Under the pieces are notes generated by a model. It made no database searches. It was given only the letters and a program-made list of their open reading frames with translations, and was not told the origin of the DNA. Positions 1-8,656 of a stretch of DNA of 64,000 nucleotides are shown here, in pieces. The stretch is from Salinarimonas sp. (GTDB lineage Bacteria; Pseudomonadota; Alphaproteobacteria; Rhizobiales; Beijerinckiaceae), in assembly GCF_040111675.1 (NCBI RefSeq), contig NZ_CP157794.1:2191501-2255500 (forward strand). Reading direction: 5' to 3'. A program made the translations under genes and the position numbers. Every line of letters starts with the position of its first letter. The first letter of the stretch is position 1.

Positions 1-642
1 GGTGAGGACGAGGCGCATGGCGACGAAGAGCGCGAGCCCGATCGCCACCGCCACCAGCCGGTACTTCTCGATCGCGGCCCCGCCCACGATGATCGCCCCG
101 CGCAGGGTCTCGGGCCGGGTGAGGTGGATGCGGTCCGGGCCCCAGATCACGACGATCAGCTGCTGGACGACGATCAGCCCGCCCATCGTCACGAGAATCT
201 GCTTGAGATGCGAGCCGTAGACCGGCTTCACGATCACCCGCTCGAAGGCGTAGCCCATGAGCGCGGTGGCGGCCATGGCGACGACGATGGCGCCGAACAT
301 GGCGAGCAGGTTCAGCGTGACGCTGTCCGCCCCGGTCATCCCCGTCATCCGCGCGAGCAGGGTGAAGCCGACGAAGGCGCCCACCGCGATGAAGGCGCCG
401 TGGCCGAAATTGATGATGTCCATCAGGCCGAAGACGACGGTGAGGCCCGAGGCCATGATGAAGATCATCATGCCCATGGCGAGACCTGCGACCGTGAGCG
501 TCAGCCAGATCGAGAGATCGCCGATCGCCGCGAGGCCGATCAGCGCCAGCGCCGGGGTGAGCAGCACCGGCGCGGCGGCCTTGAGCCGCTCGGCCGGGGT
601 GAGCTCGAGGAAGCGGGGGCGGATCGCGCTCGTCGTCGTCAT
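1..642 (-). CDS. Branched-chain amino acid-type ABC transporter permease (LivH-like), C-terminus cut by window edge
   Basis: This is an inner-membrane permease of the LivH/LivM family, moving the ligand delivered by the periplasmic binding protein encoded at 2454-3647. Only the first 214 codons lie in the window. Hydrophobic segments start near residue 25, and the family signature around MDIINFGHGAFIAVGAF, near residue 75, resembles LivH more than LivM. The ATG at 640-642 overlaps the stop of the upstream ATPase gene by 4 nt, so the two are translationally coupled. The true ligand is unknown. A second permease may lie beyond the edge. Confidence 0.85.
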   Translation of the reverse strand, partial: MTTTSAIRPRFLELTPAERLKAAAPVLLTPALALIGLAAIGDLSIWLTLTVAGLAMGMMIFIMASGLTVVFGLMDIINFGHGAFIAVGAFVGFTLLARMTGMTGADSVTLNLLAMFGAIVVAMAATALMGYAFERVIVKPVYGSHLKQILVTMGGLIVVQQLIVVIWGPDRIHLTRPETLRGAIIVGGAAIEKYRLVAVAIGLALFVAMRLVLT

Positions 643-1367
643 CCGTGCGTCTCCAGCGACAGGCCCATCAGCGTCTCCTGCAGGGCGCGGTCCGCGGCGA
701 GATCGGCCATGGACCCGGCGTGGATCACCCGCCCGTCGTCCATCACGGCGACCGTGTCGCCCACGGCCTTGGCCATGGCGAAGTTCTGCTCGACCAGCAG
801 GATCGTCGTGTCCGTGCGCTTGAGCTCCTGGAGCGCGGCGACGAGGCTCTTCACGATGGCCGGCGCGAGGCCCTTGGTCGGCTCGTCGATCAGGATCAGC
901 CGGCGCGGCTCGACGATGGCGCGGGCGATGGCGAGCATCTGCTTCTGCCCGCCGGAGAGATTGCCGGCGGAGAGCGCCCAGAACGTCTCGAGCGGCGGGA
1001 ACAGCGCGAAGATCCGCTCCAGCCGTTCCGGATCGGGCGCGCCGTCGCGGGCGGCGAGGATCATGTTCTCGCGTACCGTGAGATCGGTGAAAATGCCCAT
1101 GTTCTCCGGCACGAAGGCGATGCCCGCCTGCGCCCGCCCCGGCGTGTCGGTGGCGAGCAGCGAGGACCCGGCGAAGCGGATCTCGCCCGTGGACGCCGCC
1201 CACAGCCCCATGATCGTGCGCAGCGTCGTCGTCTTGCCCGCGCCGTTGCGCCCGAGCAGCACCGTCACGCCGCCCTCCGGCACGACGAGGTCGACGCCCT
1301 GGAGGATGTGGTAGCGCCCGATATGGGTGTGGACGCCCGACAGCTCGAGCAGCGGCTCACGCGGCAT
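639..1367 (-). CDS. livF: ABC transporter ATP-binding protein, LivF type
   Basis: This 242-residue cytoplasmic ATPase is one of two nucleotide-binding subunits of the transporter. The Walker A motif GRNGAGKTT is at residues 39-47, the signature LSGGQ at 137-141 and the Walker B/D-loop LILIDEPTKGLAP near 157-169. Length and motifs fit LivF. Its start overlaps the end of the LivG gene by 11 nt and its stop overlaps the permease start by 4 nt, so livG-livF-permease form a tight operon. Family assignment is firm; the substrate cannot be read from this subunit. Confidence 0.92.
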   Translation of the reverse strand: MPREPLLELSGVHTHIGRYHILQGVDLVVPEGGVTVLLGRNGAGKTTTLRTIMGLWAASTGEIRFAGSSLLATDTPGRAQAGIAFVPENMGIFTDLTVRENMILAARDGAPDPERLERIFALFPPLETFWALSAGNLSGGQKQMLAIARAIVEPRRLILIDEPTKGLAPAIVKSLVAALQELKRTDTTILLVEQNFAMAKAVGDTVAVMDDGRVIHAGSMADLAADRALQETLMGLSLETHG

Positions 1368-2136
1368 CGGAGGCCTCCTCGAGATCGACGCCGAGATAGG
1401 CCTCCTGCACCACGGGCTCGGCCATCACCCGCGCCGGCTCCCCGTCGGCGACGAGGGCGCCGTTGTGCAGGACGACGATCCGGTCGGCGAGCGAGCGGAT
1501 CACGTCCATCTTGTGCTCGACGAGGAGGATCGTCTTCGAGACGTCGGCCTTGAGCGTGCGGATCAGCTCGAGGATCACCGGCGCCTCGTCGACGCTCATC
1601 CCCGCCGTCGGCTCGTCGAACATCAGCACGTCGGAGCCCAGCGCCACCAGGAGCGCGACCTCGAGCTTGCGCTGGTCGCCGTGGGAGAGCGCGCCCACCG
1701 TCAGATCGGCGCGGGCGAGCAGCCCCACCTCGGCGAGCACGTGCTCGGCCTTCTCGATCAGCGCCACGTCGGCCTCGGCCATCGTGAACAGTCTGGCCCC
1801 GCGCCCGGCCCGCGCCTGGGCGACGAGCCGCACGTTCTCGCGCACGGAGAGGCCCGGGAACAGGTTCGTCAGCTGGAAGGCCCGCCCGATCCCCCGCCGG
1901 CAGCGCTCCGGCACCGAGAGCCGCGTCACGTCCTCGCCGTTGAGCAGCACGCGCCCGGACGTCGCCTTCAGCTGGCCGGAGACCAGGTTGAAATAGGTCG
2001 TCTTGCCCGCCCCGTTCGGGCCGACGATGGCGGTCAGCGTCCCGCGCCGGAAGGCGCAGGACACCGCGTCCACCGCCACGTGCCCGCCGAAGCGGATCGT
2101 CAGGTCGCGGGTCTCGAGGACGGGATGCTCGCTCAT
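1357..2136 (-). CDS. livG: ABC transporter ATP-binding protein, LivG type
   Basis: This 259-residue ATPase partners the LivF protein. The P-loop GPNGAGKT is at residues 39-46, and FDEPTAGMS near 173-181 is the Walker B and D-loop. The signature reads LSHGDQ (150-155) instead of LSGGQ, a variant I associate with LivG/UrtD-type subunits. I chose the ATG at 2134-2136; a longer open frame upstream runs through the palindromic element at 2171-2362 and is not protein-like. That element and a hairpin separate this gene from the binding-protein gene. Confidence 0.92.
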   Translation of the reverse strand: MSEHPVLETRDLTIRFGGHVAVDAVSCAFRRGTLTAIVGPNGAGKTTYFNLVSGQLKATSGRVLLNGEDVTRLSVPERCRRGIGRAFQLTNLFPGLSVRENVRLVAQARAGRGARLFTMAEADVALIEKAEHVLAEVGLLARADLTVGALSHGDQRKLEVALLVALGSDVLMFDEPTAGMSVDEAPVILELIRTLKADVSKTILLVEHKMDVIRSLADRIVVLHNGALVADGEPARVMAEPVVQEAYLGVDLEEASDAA

Positions 2137-2170
2137 GGTCCGGTGCTCGCTGGTGGATGAAGGGCCCTGT

Positions 2171-2362
2171 CCTTCCCTGTAGGGGAAGGTGTCGCCGCGC
2201 GAAGCGCGGTGACGGATGGGGCGCGCCGCAGGCGCGTTCGGCGAAGCCGAATTCGACGGGGTACGGTCGCCGCCGGGGCCTTCCGCTTCGCGGAATGCGT
2301 CGCTCACGCGCCGCGCCCCATCCGTCTCGGCTTCGCCGAGCCACCTTCCCCTACAGGGAAGG
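2171..2362. repeat. Long palindromic intergenic element (type A) between the binding-protein gene and livG
   Basis: Near-identical outer arms at 2171-2191 and 2341-2362 (core TTCCCTGTAGGGGAAGG and its complement) enclose inner inverted segments such as CGGATGGGGCGCG at 2213-2225 and its complement near 2310-2322. It would fold into a very long cruciform or RNA hairpin. No transposase is nearby. The layout resembles the element at 13181-13340. It fills most of the 317-bp gap between the two genes. Confidence 0.8.
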
Positions 2363-2401
2363 AGAGCGTCCGGCGCCGATCCTGCACGCCCCTCGTCCCC
2401 G

Positions 2402-2436
2402 CCCCCTCTCCGAGAGAGATTTCCCTCGGGAGGGGG
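2402..2436 (-). terminator. Hairpin downstream of the binding-protein gene (attenuator/mRNA-stabilising candidate)
   Basis: CCCCCT at 2402-2407 plus CCGAG at 2410-2414 pair with CTCGG at 2425-2429 and AGGGGG at 2431-2436, leaving a short bulge. It lies 18 bp past the binding-protein stop and before livG, with no clear U-tract. Such hairpins commonly raise binding-protein expression over that of the downstream ABC subunits; that role here is inferred. Confidence 0.45.
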
Positions 2437-2453
2437 AGAGACGCGGCATCCCC

Positions 2454-3647
2454 TCACTGGTTGCGGATCGGGATGTCCATGTCCTCGATCGTCAGCTCGC
2501 GGACGAGCTCCGGGATGCCCCAGGCGACGTCGTCCTCGACGCGGATCTCGAAGTGGTACATGGACTGGAGCGCCTGGTGGTCCTCCGGCCGGAACATCAT
2601 CGTGCCCTTGGGCGTCTCGAACGCCATGCCCTCCATGGTCTCGATCAGCGCCTCGGTGTCCGTCGACCCCGCCTCGCGGATCGCGGTCACCACGGCGGAC
2701 GCCGCCGCCATGCCGCCCGCCGTGAAGAAGTCCGGCGGCTCGCCGTAGCGGGCCATGTGCTGCTCGACCAGCCAGTCGTTCATCGCGTTGTCGGGGATCT
2801 CGTAATAGTAGTAGGTCGCGCCCTCCATGCCGGGCATGGCCTTGTAGGCGGACATGGCGGCGAGGATGTTGCCGCCGGTCGCGAGCTCGATGCCGAGCCG
2901 CTCGGGCGCCATCTCGTCGAGCTTGCCGAGCGGGTTGGCGCCGCCGGCCCAGATCGCGAAGACGATCTTGCGGCCCTCCTCGCCCTCGAGCGCGGAGAAG
3001 ATGCGCTGGGCGGCGGCGGTGAAGTCCTGCGTGTCGGTCGGCACGTATTCCTCGTGCACGAGCTCCGCGCCCGTCCCCGCCAGCGCCTCGCGGAAGGCGG
3101 CGACGCCGTCGCGGCCGAAGGCGTAGTCCTGCGCCAGCGTCGCGATCGTCACGCCCTCCTCGCCGAGCGCCACCGCGTTCGAGATCGCGTCCTGCGAGGA
3201 ATTGCGGCCCGTGCGGAAGACGTAGCGGTTCCAGTTCTCGCCCGTGATCGAATCGGCCACCGCCGGCTCGACGATCAGGATGCGCTCGTACTCCTCCGCC
3301 ACCGGCAGCATCGCCAGCGCCACGCCGGAGGAGACCGGCCCCACCGCGATATGCGCGTCGTCGTCGCCGAAGGCCTCCGCCAGCATGGCGCGGCCGATCT
3401 CCGGCTTCAGCTGGGTGTCCTTCTCGATCACCACGATCTTGCGGCCGTCGATCTCCATCGTGCCGTCGGTCATGTATTCGAGGCCCATCATCAGCCCCGT
3501 GTGGGACTGCTTGGCGTAGGCCTCGAGCGCGCCCGTCTTGCCGTAGACGTGCGCGATGCGGATCTCTTCCTGCGCGCCAGCCGCGCCCGCGCCCAGCGCG
3601 GCCGCGAGCGCCATCGCCGCGCCGGCGACGAATGCCCTCGATCTCAT
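2454..3647 (-). CDS. ABC transporter periplasmic substrate-binding protein, LivK-like family
   Basis: This 397-residue secreted binding protein captures the ligand for the downstream LivG/LivF/permease. The N-terminus is a classic Sec signal peptide (hydrophobic core about residues 5-20, AGA|QEE cleavage near 25). The mature part has the two-lobed type I periplasmic-binding fold with the motif AVGPVSSGVALAMLPVAEEY. The ATG at 3645-3647 has GGGAGG 6 nt upstream. The ligand is not readable: LivK relatives bind amino acids, amides, urea or aromatic acids. The upstream two-component genes probably control it (inference). Confidence 0.88.
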   Translation of the reverse strand: MRSRAFVAGAAMALAAALGAGAAGAQEEIRIAHVYGKTGALEAYAKQSHTGLMMGLEYMTDGTMEIDGRKIVVIEKDTQLKPEIGRAMLAEAFGDDDAHIAVGPVSSGVALAMLPVAEEYERILIVEPAVADSITGENWNRYVFRTGRNSSQDAISNAVALGEEGVTIATLAQDYAFGRDGVAAFREALAGTGAELVHEEYVPTDTQDFTAAAQRIFSALEGEEGRKIVFAIWAGGANPLGKLDEMAPERLGIELATGGNILAAMSAYKAMPGMEGATYYYYEIPDNAMNDWLVEQHMARYGEPPDFFTAGGMAAASAVVTAIREAGSTDTEALIETMEGMAFETPKGTMMFRPEDHQALQSMYHFEIRVEDDVAWGIPELVRELTIEDMDIPIRNQ

Positions 3648-3740
3648 CGATTCCTCCCTGGGGTCCCGCCTGTCGCGGGCCCTCTCGCCTCGCCTCGCGC
3701 CGGTCTTGCCGCCGGCTCCCGGCCCGGTCGCCGAGCCTGA

Positions 3741-3775
3741 CATGAAGCATGGTTCATGTTTCAGGTTTTGGCAAG
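3741..3775 (-). promoter_or_regulatory. Candidate promoter with overlapping palindromic operator upstream of the binding-protein gene
   Basis: The 18-bp CATGAAGCATGGTTCATG (3741-3758) has perfect 6-bp inverted arms. Read on the minus strand, TTGCCA (3770-3775) and CATGCT about 17 bp later could be -35 and -10 boxes, putting the palindrome over the -10. It lies about 95 bp before the binding-protein start and downstream of the response-regulator gene. It is a plausible target for that regulator or a repressor, by position only. Confidence 0.4.
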
Positions 3776-3847
3776 AGGCCGCTCGCCGACGCGGGAGCGG
3801 GGCCGGGGCGGGTCTGGGCCGGCTCGCCGAGACCCGCCGACGGATGC

Positions 3848-4603
3848 TCAATCGCCCGGTCGCCTGGCGAAGACGTAGCCCACGCCGCGCACGGTCTTGA
3901 TCATCTCCGGCCGGGCCGGGTCGCGCTCGATCTTGCGGCGCAGGCGCGCGATGCGGATGTCGATGGAGCGGTCGAAGGGCTCGTCGGGGTCCTTGTGGGA
4001 GAGCTCCAGCAGCTGCTCGCGGGAAAGCACCCTGTCCGGGCGCTCGGCGAGAACCTGGAGGAGGTCGAACTCCATCGCGGTCAAGGCGACGTCGCGCCCG
4101 TCGGCGTCGAGCAGGCGGCGCGCGTCGAGGTCGAGCATCATCTCGCCGATGGGCATGCGACGGGTCTGAGGCGCCGCGACGGCCTGCGCGGCGGCCTCGA
4201 CCGCCGCCGCCGGCGCCGCGAGGGCGGCGTCGGCCATGCGCCGCATCAGGGCGCGGATGCGCGCCACGAGCTCGCGCAGCTCGACGGGCTTGGGGATGTA
4301 GTCGTCCGCGCCGACCTCGAGGCCGACGATGCGGTCGATCGGGTCGCCGTGCGCCGTGACCATGACGATGCCGGCCGTGGTCACCTCGCGCAGCCAGCGC
4401 GCCAGCGACAGGCCGTCCTCGCCCGGCATGGTGATGTCGAGGAGCACGACGTCGAAGGGCGCGCCGTCGGCGACGCGGGCGCGCAGCGCGGCGCCGCCGT
4501 CGAGGAGCTCCGGCGAGAAGCCATGGAGGGCGAGGTAGTCCGCGAGGGTCTCGCGAACGTCGCGCTCGTCGTCCACGACGAGGATGCGAGGCTTGTCTGT
4601 CAC
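3848..4603 (-). CDS. OmpR/PhoB-family response regulator
   Basis: This 251-residue DNA-binding regulator has an N-terminal receiver with acidic pocket D11-D12, phospho-acceptor D56 (in LLDITMPGEDG) and conserved K105 (PKP). A C-terminal winged-helix domain (about 150-245) ends in the typical VRGVGYVF strand. A low-complexity alanine-rich linker joins them, longer than in OmpR. The start is GTG at 4601-4603, 18 nt after the stop of the hybrid kinase gene, its likely partner. The next gene downstream on the strand is the binding protein, the obvious candidate target. Confidence 0.9.
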   Translation of the reverse strand: MTDKPRILVVDDERDVRETLADYLALHGFSPELLDGGAALRARVADGAPFDVVLLDITMPGEDGLSLARWLREVTTAGIVMVTAHGDPIDRIVGLEVGADDYIPKPVELRELVARIRALMRRMADAALAAPAAAVEAAAQAVAAPQTRRMPIGEMMLDLDARRLLDADGRDVALTAMEFDLLQVLAERPDRVLSREQLLELSHKDPDEPFDRSIDIRIARLRRKIERDPARPEMIKTVRGVGYVFARRPGD

Positions 4604-4621
4604 GGGCTCGAACCGCGGCTG

Positions 4622-7258
4622 TCAGTCGCCCGGGCGCCGAGCGACCTGTGTGAGGATGGCGCGAATGTCTTCCGGAAGGAAGGGCTTTTCGAGGCACGGC
4701 CGGCCGATCCGGGCCAGCGCGCGGGCGATGTCGGGGCGCAGCGCGTCGCCGGTGGCGAAGACCACGCGCTCGGCGAGCTCGGGCCGGCGCGCGACCATGA
4801 GGGCGTAGAGCTCGAGCCCGTCGATGTCCGGCATGCGCACGTCCGAGAAGACGACGTCCGGCGCCTCTCCGGCGAGGAGGCGCAAGGCCTCGGTCGCCGA
4901 GCGGGCGAGGAGCGCGCGGTGGCCGTCGATCTCGATCAGCTCGGCCGTGGTGCGCAGCACCTCCTCGTCGTCGTCGACGACGAGCACCGTGCGCCCCACG
5001 GAACGGTTCGGCGCGGGCGAGAGCGTCCTTTCCGCGTCCGCGCTCGGCGCGAGCGGCAGCTCGACCACGAAGCGCGCGCCCTCCCGAAAGGCGCGGTCGA
5101 GCCCGATCATGCCGCCATGGGCCGTGACCAGCCGGTGGCACAAGGCGAGCCCGATGCCCGAGCCCTTGCCGGCCTTCGTCGTGAACAGCGGCTCGAAGAT
5201 GCGGGACGCGATGCGCTCCGGCACGCCGGGCCCGCTGTCGCTGACGCTGAGCCGCGCGACGCCGGCGGCGGGGTCGAGGCCGAGCGCGAGGGATATCCGG
5301 CGTGGGCCGGGCCCGTGCGCCATGGCCTGAGCGGCGTTCGTCAGGAGATTGACGATCACCTGCCGCAGCTGCTCGCGATCGCCCGCCGTCGGCGCGCCGC
5401 TCTCCGGCAGGTCGAGGGCGACGCGCGCCCCCGCCGCCTCGATCTCGGGTCCCGCGGCCGAGAGCGCCTCGCGGACGACCGCACGGAGGTCGAGGCGGCC
5501 GAAGGCGGCGGGTTGCTGGCGCGCCATGGCGAGGAAGCTCTTGACGATGCGCGCGCAGCGGGCCGAGGCTTCCGCCATGCGCTCGGCGCGGCGACGGACA
5601 TGCGGATCGGGCGCGGTCTCCAGCAGGATCGCGGCCTGGCCGACCAGGACGGAGAGCGGATTGTTGAGCTCGTGGCTCACCCCCGCGAGCACCTCGCCCA
5701 GCGCGCCGAGCTTCTCGGCCTGATGCATCACCTCGCGCTGGCGGGCGCGCTCGGCCTCGCGGGCGCGCCGCTCGGCGAGGTCCGCCGCGGCGGTGACGAT
5801 CACCGGCTCGCCGCGAAACTCCGCGAGCCGCGACCAGATGGCGAGCCAGATGTCCTCGCCGTCCCCGCGCCGGAAGCAGGCTTCGAGCCCGTCGACGCGC
5901 TCCTCGGCGACGAGCCGCGCGACATAATCCGCGCGGTCCTCGAGCGTGCGCCAGTGCGCCAGGGTCGAGCCGTCGGCCTCTTGCATGCGCATCATCTCCC
6001 GGGCCGCCGGATTGACGTAGACGATGCGCCCGTCGCGCAGCCGCGACATGGTGATCGGCGTCGGGCAGGCCTCGAGCACGCTCTTCACCGTCTCCCAGCT
6101 GTCGCGCAGAACGGCCTCGGCGCGGGCGGTCTCGGTGATGTCGCGCAGCGTGATCACGACGCCGCCGCCGCGGGTTTCGGAGCGCGACGCCGCGAAGAGC
6201 CGCCCGTCCGCATGGGCGAGGCGTTCCTCGCAGGCGCAGCGCAGGCGGGCCTCGATCCGCCGCGACAGGCAGCGCGCCGTCTCTCCCTCGCCGGGGAGGA
6301 AGCGGCCCGCCTCGGCGCTCGCGGCGAGGATCTCGGTCCAGGTCGCGCCGACGCGCGCCGCCTCCGGTCCCAGCGTCTCGACGAAGCTGCGGTTGCACAG
6401 GCCGAGCGCGCCCGTGGCGTCGAAGATCGCGAAGCCCAGCGCCACCGCCTCCACGGCGTCCTCCAGGAGGGCGCGCGCCTCGGAGGCCTCGCGCTCGCGG
6501 GCGCGCAGGGCGGTGATGTCCGTCATCAGCACCACCCGGCCGCCTTCGGCGGTGGGCGCGCGCTGGATCACGAGCTCGCGGCCATCCACGTGCTTCGCCT
6601 CGATCGGGTCGAGGGATTCGCGCCGCAGCCGGCGCAGCCGGCCCTGCGCCGCCTTCGGATCGGCATCCAGCGGCGTGCCCTCGACGATGGTGACGCGCGA
6701 ACGCATGACGCGCATGCGCTCCTCGAAATCCATCCCGACGAGCTGCTCGGCCGGGAGCCCGTAGACGCCGGCATAGACCCCGTTGCATGCGGCGAGCCGC
6801 CCGTCCGGGTTCTCCACCGCGACTCCGTCGGGCAGGCTCGCGATGGCGTCGGCGAGACGCGTCTCGGCGCGGGCGGCGGCGTCGCGCGCGGCCATGAGCT
6901 CGGTCTGGTCGGAGGTGAACTCGAGATAGCCGACGAGGCGTCCCGTCTCGTCGCGATGGGGCGTGAAGCGCCGCTCGGTGTAGCGCCGCACGCCGTCGGC
7001 ATAGTCCGCCCAGCCGCGCCAGGAGGCCTCCTCGCCCGCGAGCGCCGCCGCGCGGGCCTCCCTGTCGGGCATGGCGGGCGAGCCGAAGGTCTCGGGCAGC
7101 GAGAGGCCGACGACGGCCCCCGGCGCGCAGCCGAGCAGCTCGGCGGCCCGCGCGTTGCACCAGAGTACGCGATCGTCCGCGTCGATGAGCCAGATCCGCG
7201 TCGGCACGGCGTCGAGCATGCGTTCGAGCCCCGCTCCGCAGGTCGTCCCGTCGCTCAT
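4622..7258 (-). CDS. Multi-PAS hybrid sensor histidine kinase with C-terminal receiver
   Basis: This 878-residue kinase has no obvious membrane segment, so it is probably cytoplasmic. Several PAS-like sensor repeats fill residues 1 to about 500 (starts near 8, 135, 255 and 385). The HisKA box GVSHELNNPL places phospho-accepting H529. The ATPase domain carries NLLTNAAQAM, DSGPGVP and GSGIGLAL motifs. A C-terminal receiver has D806 (SDVRMPDIDG). It would autophosphorylate on H529 and pass phosphate to D806 and/or D56 of the regulator encoded 18 nt downstream. The signal is unknown. Confidence 0.9.
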   Translation of the reverse strand: MSDGTTCGAGLERMLDAVPTRIWLIDADDRVLWCNARAAELLGCAPGAVVGLSLPETFGSPAMPDREARAAALAGEEASWRGWADYADGVRRYTERRFTPHRDETGRLVGYLEFTSDQTELMAARDAAARAETRLADAIASLPDGVAVENPDGRLAACNGVYAGVYGLPAEQLVGMDFEERMRVMRSRVTIVEGTPLDADPKAAQGRLRRLRRESLDPIEAKHVDGRELVIQRAPTAEGGRVVLMTDITALRAREREASEARALLEDAVEAVALGFAIFDATGALGLCNRSFVETLGPEAARVGATWTEILAASAEAGRFLPGEGETARCLSRRIEARLRCACEERLAHADGRLFAASRSETRGGGVVITLRDITETARAEAVLRDSWETVKSVLEACPTPITMSRLRDGRIVYVNPAAREMMRMQEADGSTLAHWRTLEDRADYVARLVAEERVDGLEACFRRGDGEDIWLAIWSRLAEFRGEPVIVTAAADLAERRAREAERARQREVMHQAEKLGALGEVLAGVSHELNNPLSVLVGQAAILLETAPDPHVRRRAERMAEASARCARIVKSFLAMARQQPAAFGRLDLRAVVREALSAAGPEIEAAGARVALDLPESGAPTAGDREQLRQVIVNLLTNAAQAMAHGPGPRRISLALGLDPAAGVARLSVSDSGPGVPERIASRIFEPLFTTKAGKGSGIGLALCHRLVTAHGGMIGLDRAFREGARFVVELPLAPSADAERTLSPAPNRSVGRTVLVVDDDEEVLRTTAELIEIDGHRALLARSATEALRLLAGEAPDVVFSDVRMPDIDGLELYALMVARRPELAERVVFATGDALRPDIARALARIGRPCLEKPFLPEDIRAILTQVARRPGD

Positions 7259-7354
7259 CGTTCGGTCCCTCGCACCGGTCGTGTCGGCGCGTTTTCCTAA
7301 GGGGTGTCGATGTCTGCTTTCGGTCTGCGGAGGGGGAGGACTGTTTCTATTGTT

Positions 7355-7942
7355 TCAGGCGATTCCGAGATCCCCTTCGCCGCGGTCGAGGATCATCGGG
7401 ACGATGAGGTCCTCCTCGTCGTCGAGGTGGCGCAGGAGCCGGCGCAGGAGGGCGTCGGCCTCGTCGGCATAGGCGTCGGCCGCGCGCAGCACGGCGTCGC
7501 GGTCGTGCTCGGGCGCCTGCAGGAAGGCGCCCGCCCGCTCCGCCGTGCGCTCGAGGGCGTGGTGGATGGTTTCGTGGTCGCCTTCCAGCACGTCGAAGCC
7601 GCGCGCGAGCCGCGCGTCGGCGGCGCGAAAGATCGGGAAATAGGCGTGATCCTCGATCTGGTGATGCCCTTCGAGCTCGCCGAGGAAGAAGCGCAGGCGG
7701 GGCACGAACCAGCCCTTGAAGGCGCCCGGCGCGACCTCGCCTTCCCGCAACGCGCCGGTTCCGGCCTGGAGCGCGCCGCCGAGCTCGCGGAACTTGGCGT
7801 GGCGCTGCAGCCAGAACCGCGCCGTGTGGCCGAGATTGGGATGGTCGGGCCAGACCTCGCGCGGGTAGCGCTCGAGCAGCACGCGCAGATCGGCCGGCCA
7901 GCCGAGGCGGACGTCGAGGGCGAGCAGGTCGGGCGCGGTCAT
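7355..7942 (-). CDS. Hemerythrin HHE-domain protein
   Basis: This 195-residue soluble protein probably binds a di-iron centre. Likely ligands are spaced as in HHE domains: H93-H94 with E97 (HHQIEDH), H123 (GDHETIHH) and H172/E176-E177 (RHLDDEED). I chose the ATG at 7940-7942 because GGAGA sits about 7 nt upstream; an in-frame start at 7999 would add an arginine-rich stretch. HHE proteins sense or buffer O2, NO or iron. It is co-directional with the cytochrome gene 76 bp upstream and the kinase gene 96 bp downstream. Confidence 0.8.
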   Translation of the reverse strand: MTAPDLLALDVRLGWPADLRVLLERYPREVWPDHPNLGHTARFWLQRHAKFRELGGALQAGTGALREGEVAPGAFKGWFVPRLRFFLGELEGHHQIEDHAYFPIFRAADARLARGFDVLEGDHETIHHALERTAERAGAFLQAPEHDRDAVLRAADAYADEADALLRRLLRHLDDEEDLIVPMILDRGEGDLGIA

Positions 7943-8018
7943 CGGCGGTCTCCGGCGGCGTGAGCCGAACGGCATAGACCGGCCGCGCGCCCGACGCAAA
8001 GCCCGCCGCCGGCGCGGC

Positions 8019-8459
8019 TCACTCCTCCTGGAGCTCGTGGATGTGCCCGAGGAGCGCCAGGATGCGCCCGCGGGCGTAGGCCTCGGCGTCCGCCTGCGTC
8101 ATGTAGGGGCCGACATACCACGGCGCCTCCGCCCGGTAGGCGTCGCCCCAGACCGGCATCTCCCGCGAGCCGTGCCATTTCACCTCCGCGCGCCCGTCGA
8201 CGATGTCGTAGAGCCGCGCATAGGGGAAGACGCCGTCGCTGCGGGCCTGGATCGTGGTGAGGTCCGGCATCTCGATGCCGATCTGGTCGGCGAGCGGCCC
8301 GTCGCCCTTGCCCTCCATGCCGTGGCAGGCGGCGCAGCTGTTGCGGTACTCGCGCGCGCCGATGTCGATGCGCCCGTCCGTGGCGGCGTCCTGGGCCTGC
8401 GCCGCGCCGGCGACGAGGCCCAGCCCCGCGGCGCAGGCGATGAGCGAGATGCGTGTCAT
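8019..8459 (-). CDS. Small periplasmic c-type cytochrome
   Basis: This 146-residue protein has a cleavable signal peptide (AQA|QD near residue 22). One haem-attachment motif CAACH is at residues 42-46, and M101 (REMPVWG) is the likely distal ligand, as in class I monohaem cytochromes c. It would shuttle electrons in the periplasm; the partner is unknown. It shares strand with the downstream hemerythrin gene and is divergent from the acyl-CoA ligase, with a 197-bp promoter region (8460-8656) between them. Confidence 0.85.
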   Translation of the reverse strand: MTRISLIACAAGLGLVAGAAQAQDAATDGRIDIGAREYRNSCAACHGMEGKGDGPLADQIGIEMPDLTTIQARSDGVFPYARLYDIVDGRAEVKWHGSREMPVWGDAYRAEAPWYVGPYMTQADAEAYARGRILALLGHIHELQEE

Positions 8460-8656
8460 GGGCGTGCCCTCCTCGTTCTCGTGCGCCCGGCGCGTCGCCG
8501 GGCCTGCGGAAAGTCTGGGAGCGTCCGACCGAAAGGCCGTTGAGAATTGTCAGCGCATCATGGGATCGGGGTCCGCGCGCTTGCCTCCGTCGAGCGCCGC
8601 GGCACACTGGGCGGACGCGGCCGCGCGGCGGCGCGGCGTCCGAGGGGAGGGGAGCG

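Noticed and set aside
2454..7160. Open frame of over 1500 codons on the minus strand
   Set aside because: Only its C-terminal part (the binding protein from 3647) is real; the rest is an arginine/alanine-rich out-of-frame reading of the kinase and regulator genes, a common effect of very high GC.
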